DNA of 17,291 bases from contig CBDUCN010000078.1 of the NCBI GenBank assembly GCA_965365655.1, positions 1 through 17,291 of the forward strand. The letters are read 5' to 3'. Position 1 is the stretch's first letter. Every line of letters starts with the position of its first letter. Below are positions 7,052 through 13,852 of the stretch, in pieces. The notes under the pieces were generated by a model. That model was not told the DNA's origin. It was given only the letters and a program-made list of their open reading frames with translations, and searched no databases. The translations under genes were made by a program, and so were the position numbers. This DNA is from JBFHNV01 sp965365655 (lineage in GTDB: Bacteria; Pseudomonadota; Gammaproteobacteria; HK1).

Positions 7052-7130
7052 ATGGCCTCGCCCCGCTCGTGCGCGCGGTCGAGCCTGCCGGACGGGGCGC
7101 GGGTCGCGCAGCCCGTTCGCGGTCACCCGT

Positions 7131-8213
7131 TCAGCCGGCGAGCAGCTCCTGCGCGCCCTGCCACAGCGCGCTGACGATCTCGCCGGCCGGCATCGCGCGC
7201 GCGAGAGCCGCGGACTGGCCGGCCCAGGCCTGCATCCGCTCGATGTCGCCGGCCTTCGCGGCAGCCTCGCGCATCGGCGCGGTCAGCGCGCGCTGCACCG
7301 GGTACGGTGCGGGCTCGGGGGCGCCCGGGGCGGCGGCGGCCACCGTGTAGCCCGTGCGCACGCTGCGCCCCAGCCGGCCCGAGAACGCGCGCGTCGCGAT
7401 CGTGTCCTCGGGCCGGGTGCGCCCGATCGCTTCGGCCCACGCCGGGGCCGTGTTCGCCTCCGGCGCACGCAGCAGGCCGGTGCCCACCTGAACCGCGGAC
7501 GCGCCGAGCACCAGCGCTGCGGCGACGCCGCGGGCGTCGGCGATGCCCCCGGTCGCGACCACCGGCACGTGCACGGCGTCCACGACGGCCGGAAGCAGCG
7601 AGAACAGGCCCACCATCGCCGTCGCGGCATCGCCGGCCTCGAACGCTCCGCGGTGACCGCCCGCCTCCATGCCCTGCGCGACGACCGCGTCGGCGCCGGC
7701 CGCCTCGGCCGCCACCGCCTCCGCGACGGTGGTGACGTTCGCGAACCAGCGGATGCCGCGCGCCTTCATGCGCGCGACGAACTCCGGCGGGTACAGGCCC
7801 ATGATCGACGAGATGACGGGCGGGCCGGCGGCCAGCATCGCGTCGCACTGCGCCGCGAAGTCGGGCGCGGGGCGGTCCGCGGCGCCGGGCGGGACCTCGG
7901 GTCCCCAGCCGGCCAGGAAGCGGCGCACGGCGTCCTCGTGCCCGGGGTCGCGCTGCGGCGGCGGATCGGGGATCCAGGTGTTGAGCTGGAACGCGCCGTT
8001 GCTCGCGCCGCGCACCTCGGACACCCACCCGCCGATCGCCTCGGGCGTCATCAGCAGCGCGCCGCACGCGCCCATGCCGCCGGCGTTCGCGACCGCGACG
8101 GCCAGCGAGGGCGGGCACGCGCCGGCCATCGGCGCCATCAGGATCGGGGCGCGGAGATCGTACGCGGCGCAGAAACGCTGCACGCGGCTCATCGTGTCGC
8201 GGGCGTCCGGCAT
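7131..8213 (-). CDS. nitronate monooxygenase (2-nitropropane dioxygenase family)
   Basis: FMN-dependent TIM-barrel enzyme that oxidises alkyl nitronates, including the toxin propionate-3-nitronate, to carbonyl compounds and nitrite. The product is 360 residues. PILMAPMAGACPP (23-35) is the N-terminal FMN-site strand; GMEAGGHRG (181-189) carries His187, corresponding to the catalytic His of class I enzymes; VVATGGIADARGVAAALVLGASAVQVGTGLL, seen in the C-terminal third, binds the FMN phosphate. The related FabK enoyl-ACP reductases share this fold, but the AGGHRG motif in this context favours nitronate oxidation. ATG 8213 has AGGAG about eight bases upstream. It lies 46 bases downstream of the BLUF gene and is probably the last gene of the LysR-led unit. 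Confidence 0.88.
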   Translation of the reverse strand: MPDARDTMSRVQRFCAAYDLRAPILMAPMAGACPPSLAVAVANAGGMGACGALLMTPEAIGGWVSEVRGASNGAFQLNTWIPDPPPQRDPGHEDAVRRFLAGWGPEVPPGAADRPAPDFAAQCDAMLAAGPPVISSIMGLYPPEFVARMKARGIRWFANVTTVAEAVAAEAAGADAVVAQGMEAGGHRGAFEAGDAATAMVGLFSLLPAVVDAVHVPVVATGGIADARGVAAALVLGASAVQVGTGLLRAPEANTAPAWAEAIGRTRPEDTIATRAFSGRLGRSVRTGYTVAAAAPGAPEPAPYPVQRALTAPMREAAAKAGDIERMQAWAGQSAALARAMPAGEIVSALWQGAQELLAG

Positions 8214-8259
8214 CGGCGGTCTCCTCGGTTCCCCGGCGGGGGTTCTGCGGCGCGCGCGC

Positions 8260-8697
8260 TCAGGGCGCGGACACGGTCACCAGCTCGCTGACGATGGGCA
8301 GCAGCTCGTCGAGCGCGGCCTTGCCGTCCCCGGCCGCGCCCGCGCGAGCCAGCGCGCCCGCGAGCCGGCCGTCGAAGTCGTCGAGGTCGCCCTGTCCGGG
8401 GCGTCGCAGGCCCATGCTCCAGTCGCCGAAGCGGCGCTGCGCGACGGGCTCGTCGGCGAGGATGCGCACCGCGTAGTGCCGGCGGTCGGTCGCGATGCGC
8501 GAGAACACCTCGTGCACCGCGTCGTCGGTGCCCTCCAGCACCTGCACGAAGCGCCCGTCCCCGTGCAGCAGCACACCGGTGATGCCGAGGGGCTCGTTGT
8601 TGCGCCGCGCCTGCTCGAGCAGCGCCAGCAGCTCCGCCTCCGCGAGCGGTTCAACGCTGCGGCTCTCGTAGACCAGGCACACGAGCGGCGACTCCAT
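8260..8697 (-). CDS. single-domain BLUF blue-light sensor
   Basis: A 145-residue flavin (FAD) photoreceptor. Residues 4-97 form the BLUF domain. Tyr10, Asn34, Gln52, Trp93 and Met95 all fall at a constant offset of 11 from AppA Y21, N45, Q63, W104 and M106, so the full photocycle set is present and the protein should be light-active. A tail of about 45 residues follows, rich in acidic and hydrophobic residues, probably helical, perhaps for dimerisation or partner binding. No output domain is fused, so it must act on another protein. ATG 8697 has GGAG five bases upstream; the frame is open further up but that part reads as junk. It lies 58 bases downstream of the VOC gene and 46 upstream of the monooxygenase gene. 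Confidence 0.93.
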   Translation of the reverse strand: MESPLVCLVYESRSVEPLAEAELLALLEQARRNNEPLGITGVLLHGDGRFVQVLEGTDDAVHEVFSRIATDRRHYAVRILADEPVAQRRFGDWSMGLRRPGQGDLDDFDGRLAGALARAGAAGDGKAALDELLPIVSELVTVSAP

Positions 8698-8755
8698 GGG
8701 CTCCACGGTAGCCGCGCGGGGACCGCCTGTCACGACGCGATCCGCGGCGGCGGGC

Positions 8756-9676
8756 TCACCGCAGCCACGGCGCGCCCTGCCCCGCGTGGAAGGCCACGAC
8801 GCCGCCGAGAGCGGCCGGCATCGCGACCACCAGGGCGCCGTTGGCCGCGAGCCGGGGCGCGAGCCCCGCACCGCGCAGGAATGCGCCGGTCGCGTCCAGG
8901 TCGGCGACCCGCAGCGCGTGGCCCGCCATGCACGGCGCCGCCGCCGGCGTGACGCCCGCGAGGGCGTGCGCGGCCTGCGCTGCGGCGAGGATCGTCAGCG
9001 TGCCGCGCTCGAAACGCAGCACCCGCGCGCCGCCGGCCGCGCGCTGCGGCCCGGTGCGAAGGTAGCGCGCGTAGCGATCCGCGCACGCGTCCACGTCGTC
9101 GCTGACGAACAGCAGGTCGGTGAGCGCCTCGGCGCCGTTCGGCTGCGCGAGCCAGCGCGGCTCCCAGACGTGCTCGGGCGTCTCGTGGGTCAGGAACTGC
9201 ACGCGTCCCTCGGGCAGCAGCCCCGGCTGCGGGCGGATCACGGAAAAGCGCAGCGTCACAGGGGTACCGTCCTCCAGCGTTGCCGCGCGCTTCAGCGCGA
9301 CGGGCGGGCGCTGCGCGAACCCGTCCGCGACCAGCCGGTCGTGCTCGGCGACCGCGTCGCGCACGCAGAACGCGGCAAGGTGCACGCCGGTGTGGCGCGC
9401 GAGCGCGGTGCGCACCTCGGCGGCGATCGGCGTGTCCGCGGTCGCGGCGAGGATCTCGAGGTAGCCCTCGCGCAGCATCACGCAGTGGTTCGCGGTGCCC
9501 GCCGGCTCCACCGGCGCGCCGGGGGCCGGCGAGTGGGTGTGCTCGGTGCGCGGGGTGACGCGAAAGCCCAGGGTGTCGAGCGCGGCCGCGGCCGCGTCGA
9601 GGTCCGGCACCCAGTGTGCGAGGTGGTCGAGGAAGATGCCGTCCCCTGCCGGGACATGCGGCGATCGCGCGCTCAC
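8756..9676 (-). CDS. glyoxalase-like (VOC superfamily) domain protein
   Basis: A 306-residue protein with paired beta-alpha-beta-beta-beta modules typical of the vicinal oxygen chelate fold and similar to the Glyoxalase_3-type group. The first module begins at FLDHLAHWVPDLDAAAAALDTLGFRV (in pieces) and holds GTANHCVMLREGYLEILA; later comes VQFLTHETPEHVWEPRWLAQPNGAEALTDLLFV, and a last module with MAGHALRVADLDATGAFLRGAGL. The conserved His and Glu residues could bind a metal, but the reaction is unknown. The start is uncertain: GTG 9676 overlaps the preceding small frame as GTGA and puts the domain near the N-terminus; an in-frame ATG at 9736 would add 20 low-complexity residues. Neither has a clear Shine-Dalgarno. 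Confidence 0.82.
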   Translation of the reverse strand: MSARSPHVPAGDGIFLDHLAHWVPDLDAAAAALDTLGFRVTPRTEHTHSPAPGAPVEPAGTANHCVMLREGYLEILAATADTPIAAEVRTALARHTGVHLAAFCVRDAVAEHDRLVADGFAQRPPVALKRAATLEDGTPVTLRFSVIRPQPGLLPEGRVQFLTHETPEHVWEPRWLAQPNGAEALTDLLFVSDDVDACADRYARYLRTGPQRAAGGARVLRFERGTLTILAAAQAAHALAGVTPAAAPCMAGHALRVADLDATGAFLRGAGLAPRLAANGALVVAMPAALGGVVAFHAGQGAPWLR

Positions 9677-9894
9677 GCTGCGGCCCGACCGGGCAGGCGA
9701 CGGCGATGCTGGTGCGGGGCCTGCGTCACGCCGCATGCGTGAGCGGACCCCGGCATCGCGCAGGCGGCCGGCCCGGTACCGGCCGCCGGGATCCGCTGCA
9801 GGGACGCCGCTGCGCGCTCGACCGCCGGCGCGCCGCGCCCGACGGTCCCTGCGATCCGCACCGCACCGGCCTCGTGCGAAAGTGAATGCGTCAT
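9673..9894 (-). CDS. doubtful 73-residue frame between LysR and VOC genes
   Basis: Not a recognised family. Its case rests on arrangement: the ATG (9894) overlaps the LysR stop as ATGA, GGGGAG lies six bases upstream, the first codons (MTHSLSH) are less GC-rich than the rest, and its stop overlaps the GTG of the VOC gene as GTGA. Against it, the product is Ala/Gly/Pro/Arg-rich low complexity with no predicted fold, as expected from chance frames in GC-rich DNA. It may be a small coupling frame, or the stretch may simply be non-coding. Confidence 0.3.
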   Translation of the reverse strand: MTHSLSHEAGAVRIAGTVGRGAPAVERAAASLQRIPAAGTGPAACAMPGSAHACGVTQAPHQHRRRLPGRAAA

Positions 9895-10847
9895 GCCGCG
9901 CTCCCCGGGGTGCGCGTGCGGCCGCGCGCCCGCCCGCCGGGCGCAGCGGCCGTGGCGACGCTGGGCAGGCCGCCGCCGGCCACCACCTGCTCGACGGTGT
10001 TCATGAACTCGCGCACCACGCGCATGTTGCGGCGGCGGTTCAGGCACTGCACCTCCTCGGTGAAGCCGAGGTCGGCGCCGGTGATCCGCAGCGGCCAGAA
10101 GCGCGGGTCGTCGCGCAGCTCGTAGCCCGCGACCACGCCGACGCCCAGGCCGGCGGCGACCGCCTCCTTCACGGTCTCGCGGCTGGTGGTCTCGATCACC
10201 ACGTCCGGTGACACGCCGCTCGCCTCGCAGGCCTGGTCGAACACCCGGCGCGTCGTCGAGCCCGGGTCGCGCACGATCATGCCGACGCCGTCGAGGGCCT
10301 GCACGGGGACCGCCGTGCGTCCCTCGCGCGCCCACGGGTGGTCGGTGCTGACGAAGATCGCGATCTCGTAGTGCGCCAGCGTGCGCGCGAATACGCGCGG
10401 GTCCTCCGTGCGCCGCGCCTGCATCGCGACGTCGCAGCGCTCCGCGAGCAGCAGCGCCTCGACGTCGTGCGTGTTCGCGATCTGCATCCCCACGCGCACC
10501 CCGGGGAAACGCTCGCGGAAGGCCTTCACCACCGGCACCAGCAGGTACGGGCCGTCGGACGCGATGCGCAGCGTGCCGCGCTCCAGCGCGCGGGTCGCCT
10601 CCAGCAGGTCCACCGCCTGCTCCTCCAGCGCGAACAGCCGCCCGGAGATCTCGGCCAGCTCGTGGCCCAGCGCGGTCGGGCGCAGCCTGCGCCCGTCGCG
10701 CTGGAACAGGCTCACGTCGTAGCGCTCCTCCAATGCCTTGAGGTGGTTGGTGACGGCGGGCTGCGTCACGTTCAGGCGGCGCGCGGCGCCGGTCACGGTG
10801 CCGGTGCGCATCACTGTGTCGAACACCCGGAGCTGGATCAGGTTCAT
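9891..10847 (-). CDS. LysR-family transcriptional regulator
   Basis: A 318-residue regulator with a winged helix-turn-helix at residues 1-60 (TVTGAARRLNVTQPAVTNHLKALEE, in pieces) and a periplasmic-binding-like effector domain from about 88 to 290 (GTLRIASDGPYLLVPVVKAF; VKEAVAAGLGVGVVAGYEL). The layout of the effector domain resembles the LysR regulators linked to aminoethylphosphonate catabolism, from memory of that family, but no phosphonate genes are nearby, so the ligand is unknown. The last 28 residues are a disordered Gly/Ala/Arg tail. The start lies 24 bases from the predicted transcript start, inside the range of the palindromic operator, which implies autoregulation. No strong Shine-Dalgarno precedes it. 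Confidence 0.93.
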   Translation of the reverse strand: MNLIQLRVFDTVMRTGTVTGAARRLNVTQPAVTNHLKALEERYDVSLFQRDGRRLRPTALGHELAEISGRLFALEEQAVDLLEATRALERGTLRIASDGPYLLVPVVKAFRERFPGVRVGMQIANTHDVEALLLAERCDVAMQARRTEDPRVFARTLAHYEIAIFVSTDHPWAREGRTAVPVQALDGVGMIVRDPGSTTRRVFDQACEASGVSPDVVIETTSRETVKEAVAAGLGVGVVAGYELRDDPRFWPLRITGADLGFTEEVQCLNRRRNMRVVREFMNTVEQVVAGGGLPSVATAAAPGGRARGRTRTPGSAA

Positions 10848-10869
10848 GCGCGAGCGGCCACTGCTGAAA

Positions 10870-10893
10870 CATCAGAAATTCTGATGCATCAGA
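10870..10893. promoter_or_regulatory. LysR operator: two overlapping palindromes
   Basis: A perfect 17-base palindrome (10870-10886: CATCAGAA, A, TTCTGATG) contains the LysR motif T-N11-A as T10872 to A10884. It overlaps a second perfect 14-base palindrome (10880-10893: TCTGATG/CATCAGA), giving three half-sites in a row. The centre at 10878 lies at about -65 from the predicted plus-strand transcript start, the usual LysR recognition-site position, and covers the -10 box of the LysR gene. Confidence 0.78.
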
Positions 10894-10906
10894 TAATGAA
10901 AAACAA
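10878..10906 (-). promoter_or_regulatory. candidate promoter of the LysR-led unit
   Basis: Minus-strand TTGTTT (10906-10901) and CAGAAT (10883-10878) with an exact 17-base spacer; three of six and four of six matches. The -10 box is inside the palindromic operator, so bound LysR protein would repress its own gene. Predicted transcript start is near 10871. Confidence 0.4.
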
Positions 10907-10936
10907 TTGGAGTTATGTCGTGGCGGGCCGAATACT
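10907..10936 (+). promoter_or_regulatory. candidate LysR-activated promoter of the microprotein
   Basis: TTGGAG (10907-10912) and AATACT (10931-10936), 18-base spacer, each a partial match as expected for an activator-dependent promoter. The predicted start near 10943 leaves a leader of about 63 bases before the ATG at 11006. Confidence 0.4.
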
Positions 10937-11005
10937 CTCTCGCGACCGGCGGCGATGCCGCCATCGTGAACCCTGACCCGCTCAGCCAACCGGAAGGATG
11001 CCGCC

Positions 11006-11092
11006 ATGTTCAGCGAACTCTCCACCCGCGTCGGCCTGTGCTACTTCGCCGCCGTCCTGATCCTCGGCGGAACGATGTCACTGGTCGCGTGA
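11006..11092 (+). CDS. 28-residue single-helix membrane microprotein
   Basis: A very short gene: a polar N-terminus (MFSELSTRVG), one hydrophobic helix (about residues 10-22, LCYFAAVLILGG) and a short hydrophobic tail (TMSLVA). It would insert in the inner membrane; a Cys sits at residue 12. AAGGA lies about seven bases before the ATG, one of the better Shine-Dalgarno sites in the window. The transcript appears dedicated to it: divergent LysR operator upstream and a 13-bp hairpin starting eight bases after the stop. Family and function are unknown. An alternative is that the stretch is an untranslated regulatory RNA, but start, site and length fit a small membrane protein. Confidence 0.6.
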   Translation: MFSELSTRVGLCYFAAVLILGGTMSLVA

Positions 11093-11100
11093 GCCGGCCT

Positions 11101-11130
11101 CCGCCCCGCCGCCGTCCGGCGGCGGGGCGG
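11101..11130. terminator. perfect 13-bp GC-rich hairpin
   Basis: Stem CCGCCCCGCCGCC (11101-11113) pairs perfectly with 11118-11130 around the loop GTCC. It follows the microprotein stop by eight bases and lies 29 bases beyond the stop of the convergent ThDP enzyme gene, so it can serve both transcripts. No T-tract follows on either strand. Confidence 0.7.
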
Positions 11131-11159
11131 TACATCGGGCTGCTGCGCCGCGTCTCGCG

Positions 11160-12848
11160 TCACGCAATCCACTCCGACACCGGCGCCTGCGCGTCCTGCA
11201 GGGGCTGGCACACCACGTCCACCAGGCACGGCCCGTCGCCGTGCACCGCCTCGCGCAGGATCCCTTCGAGCTGCTGCGGCCGGGTGACCCGCGTGGCCGG
11301 GATGCCGAACGCGTTGGCCACCGCCGCGTGGTCGGTCTCGCTGAAGTCCACCGAGAAGTAGCGCTCGCCGAAGCCGGTCTTCTGGCCGGCCTTGATCCAG
11401 CCGTAGACGCTGTTGGACACGACGATCACGGTGACCGGCAGCGCGAGGCGCTTCAGTGTCTCGAGCTCCCCTGCGGCCATGCCGAAGCTGCCGTCGCCCA
11501 TGATCGCGACGCAGCGCGCCCCCGGGCGGCCCACCTTCGCGCCCATCGCCGCGGCCAGCGAGTAGCCGAGCGCGCCGTGCGCGCGGTTGCTGATGAAGTG
11601 CCGCCCCGGCAGCGCGAAGCGGTAGTAGGCCGACACGTACGGGCAGGGCGTGCCCGGATCCGCGACCACCACCGCGTCCTCGGGCAGCACGCGCTGCAGC
11701 GCGGCGATCAGCCGCTCCGGGCGGATCGGCGTGTCGTCTCCCGCGGCCAGCGCGTCGAAGGCGTCGAACTTCTCCGCGAGCGCCGCCGCGACCCGCGCCC
11801 TCGCGTCCCCGGGGGCGCGGCGCGCGATCGCGCCGCGAAGCGCCTCCAGCGCGAGCCGGGCATCGCCCACCACGGCCGCGTCGGTCGGGTAGCTGGCCCC
11901 GATCGCGGCCGGGTCCACGTCCACGTGCACGATGCGCGCCCCGCCCGGTGCCGGGTGCCGCCAGCGCTCGGTGGTGACCGAGCCCGCGCGGCAGCCGACG
12001 AACACCACCGCATCCGCGGCATCCACCAGCGCGCGGGTCGGCAGCGTGCCGCCGTTGCTGCCGACGACGCCGGCGGCCAGCGGATGGCGCTCGCCGATCG
12101 CGCCCTGGCCGCTGACGGTGGTCGCCACCGGCGCGTCCAGCGCCTCGGCAACGGCTTCCAGCGCCGCCTCGGCTCCGGCGATCACGACGCCGCCCCCGCA
12201 CACGAGCAGCGGCCGCGCGGCGGCGTCGAGCACCTTCGCGGCGGCCTCGACGTCGCGCGGATCCGGCGCGACGGGCCGCGCCGGGTAGCGCCCGTGGGCG
12301 GGCTCGCCCCACACGTCGGCCTCGTCCACCGCGGCGCGCTGCACGTCCAGCGGCAGACCCAGGTGCGCGGCGCCGGGACGGCCGCAGCTCATCTCGCGGA
12401 ACGCGCGGCGCACCGCGCCGGGCAGGCCGGCGGCGGTGTCGATCACGGTGTTCCACTTCGTCAGCGGGCGCATCAGCGCGGCCTGGTCCAGCTCGGTCAG
12501 CGTGAAGCGCCCGCGCGCGCTGACCGACACGTCGGTGGTGATCGCGAGCACCGGGATCGAGGACTCGTTCGCCTCCACCAGCCCCGGCAGGATGTAGGTC
12601 GCGCCGCCGCCGCTCGGGCCCTCGCACACGCCGACGCGGCCCGTCACGCGGGCATAGCCGTCGGCCATGTACGCGGCGTGGCGCTCGTCGCGGGTGAGCA
12701 CGTGGCGGATGGACTGCCCGGTGCGGAACAGGGCGTCGTAGAACGGCAGCGAGGTGTCGCCGCACAGGCCGAAGATCACCTCGACGCCGTGCGCCTCGAG
12801 CAGGCGCACCATCGCCTCGGCGCCGTCCAGCGTGTTACGTGGGCTCAT
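11160..12848 (-). CDS. thiamine pyrophosphate enzyme, acetolactate synthase-like
   Basis: A 562-residue ThDP enzyme with the standard three domains: N-terminal pyrimidine-binding (about 1-170), central (about 195-330) and C-terminal pyrophosphate-binding (about 370-540). Glu55 in TRDERHAAYMADGYAR is the glutamate that activates the cofactor. GDG at 451-453 followed by Asn479 (SNSVYG) is the Mg-ThDP motif. This superfamily decarboxylates 2-oxo acids or makes and breaks carbon-carbon bonds next to a carbonyl; the general ALS-like sequence does not fix the substrate, and true acetolactate synthase is unlikely because no regulatory small subunit is present. It follows the TauD-type gene by 67 bases, a gap filled by four 15-bp repeats. 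ATG 12848 has only the repeat-borne GAGAG as Shine-Dalgarno. Confidence 0.9.
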   Translation of the reverse strand: MSPRNTLDGAEAMVRLLEAHGVEVIFGLCGDTSLPFYDALFRTGQSIRHVLTRDERHAAYMADGYARVTGRVGVCEGPSGGGATYILPGLVEANESSIPVLAITTDVSVSARGRFTLTELDQAALMRPLTKWNTVIDTAAGLPGAVRRAFREMSCGRPGAAHLGLPLDVQRAAVDEADVWGEPAHGRYPARPVAPDPRDVEAAAKVLDAAARPLLVCGGGVVIAGAEAALEAVAEALDAPVATTVSGQGAIGERHPLAAGVVGSNGGTLPTRALVDAADAVVFVGCRAGSVTTERWRHPAPGGARIVHVDVDPAAIGASYPTDAAVVGDARLALEALRGAIARRAPGDARARVAAALAEKFDAFDALAAGDDTPIRPERLIAALQRVLPEDAVVVADPGTPCPYVSAYYRFALPGRHFISNRAHGALGYSLAAAMGAKVGRPGARCVAIMGDGSFGMAAGELETLKRLALPVTVIVVSNSVYGWIKAGQKTGFGERYFSVDFSETDHAAVANAFGIPATRVTRPQQLEGILREAVHGDGPCLVDVVCQPLQDAQAPVSEWIA

Positions 12849-12908
12849 CGGTCTCTCGACTAGGCGTCTCTCGACTAGGGGTCTCTAGACTCGGGGTCTC
12901 TCGGGTCG
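12849..12908. repeat. four tandem 15-bp repeats before the ThDP enzyme start
   Basis: Units on the plus strand: CGGTCTCTCGACTAG (12849-12863), GCGTCTCTCGACTAG (12864-12878), GGGTCTCTAGACTCG (12879-12893), GGGTCTCTCGGGTCG (12894-12908). In the message (minus strand) each unit contains GAGAGAC or a close variant, and the last abuts the ATG, so the repeat brings the ribosome site. An in-frame TAG in the third unit shows the repeat is not an N-terminal extension. There are no spacers, so it is not CRISPR. Confidence 0.85.
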
Positions 12909-12915
12909 GGCCGCG

Positions 12916-13740
12916 TCAGGCCGGGATCTCGCCGCCGGCCGTCGTGCGGTGCATCAGCCGCGGGTGGCTCTCGTCATAGTCGCGCACCGCGTAGTGCATG
13001 GTGCAGCGGTTGTCCCACATCAGCACGTCGCCGGGCGCCCAGCGGTGGCGGTACACGTTCTCCGGGCGCGTCGCGTGGCGCGTGAGGAACGCGAGCAGCG
13101 GTGCGCTCTCCTCCCGGCTCATGTCCTCGAAGCCCACCGTGAAGTGCGGGTTCACGAACAGCGCGGTGCGCCCGCTGTGCGGGTGGGTGCGCGCGACCGG
13201 ATGCAGGGACGGCGGCGGCACGTCGGTGATCGGCAGCGCGTCGGTGCCTTCCTCGGCGCTGCGCCGCAGCGTGGCCTCGCCGCTGTGTGCCGCGCGAAGG
13301 TGCGACAGCATTGCCTGCATGCCGCCGGAGAGCTGCTCCCACGCCGCGTACATGTTGCAGATCATCGTGTCGCCACGGCCTTGCGGCACCTCGCGGGCGT
13401 GCAGGATCGACGCCGCGGGCGGCCGCGGCGCGTGGGAGATGTCGGAGTGCCAGTAGTCGTTTCGCGCGCCGCGCTGACCGGGACGGTTGCGCAGAATCAG
13501 CACCTGCGGGAATCCCGGCACCGTCGGCCGCGTGTTCAACGGGTGCGGCTCGGCCGGGCCGAACAGCTCGGTGAAGCGCACCTGTGCCTCCGGCGACAGG
13601 TCCTGGCCGCGGAACAGCAGGCAGCAGTGCTCGTACAGCGCCGCCTGCACGTCGTCGGTCTCGGCGTTCGACAGCGCCCGCGAGAGGTCCACCCCGCGGA
13701 CCTCCATGCCGATGCCGCCACTGAGCAGATGCATCTCCAT
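12916..13740 (-). CDS. TauD/TfdA-family Fe(II)/2-oxoglutarate dioxygenase
   Basis: A 274-residue non-haem iron oxygenase that couples oxidation of 2-oxoglutarate to hydroxylation of a substrate, in the cytoplasm. The iron triad is complete: His98 and Asp100 (WHSD) and His249 (DNRCTMHYAV). Arg265 (RLMHRTT) is the usual 2-oxoglutarate carboxylate contact. Family substrates include taurine, 2,4-D and alkyl sulfates, so the motif set does not reveal the substrate. ATG 13740 is preferred with AGGGGA about ten bases upstream; ATG 13734 would remove two residues only. It lies 112 bases downstream of the acyl-CoA dehydrogenase gene and 67 upstream of the ThDP gene, on the same strand. That 112-base gap shows no other feature. 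Confidence 0.92.
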   Translation of the reverse strand: MEMHLLSGGIGMEVRGVDLSRALSNAETDDVQAALYEHCCLLFRGQDLSPEAQVRFTELFGPAEPHPLNTRPTVPGFPQVLILRNRPGQRGARNDYWHSDISHAPRPPAASILHAREVPQGRGDTMICNMYAAWEQLSGGMQAMLSHLRAAHSGEATLRRSAEEGTDALPITDVPPPSLHPVARTHPHSGRTALFVNPHFTVGFEDMSREESAPLLAFLTRHATRPENVYRHRWAPGDVLMWDNRCTMHYAVRDYDESHPRLMHRTTAGGEIPA

Positions 13741-13852
13741 CAACGTCGTCCCCTGGCTGAAGTCACGGTCGCGCCGTCCCGGAAGCGATCGCCTCGATCG
13801 GGGCACGCGGGGCAACCCGGATCCGGCGCGCGCGCCGCGTCCCCGTCGCGGT

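Noticed and set aside
11160..12848. Acetolactate synthase large subunit (ilvB/ilvI)
   Set aside because: No small regulatory subunit is adjacent and the gene sits in a catabolic oxidation operon; only the general ThDP-enzyme family is supported.
11241..12863. 540-codon open frame on the plus strand
   Set aside because: Mirror of the ThDP enzyme gene, whose cofactor motifs are intact on the minus strand.
12849..12908. Insertion-element end or attachment site
   Set aside because: No inverted partner, no transposase or integrase nearby, and units are simple direct repeats.
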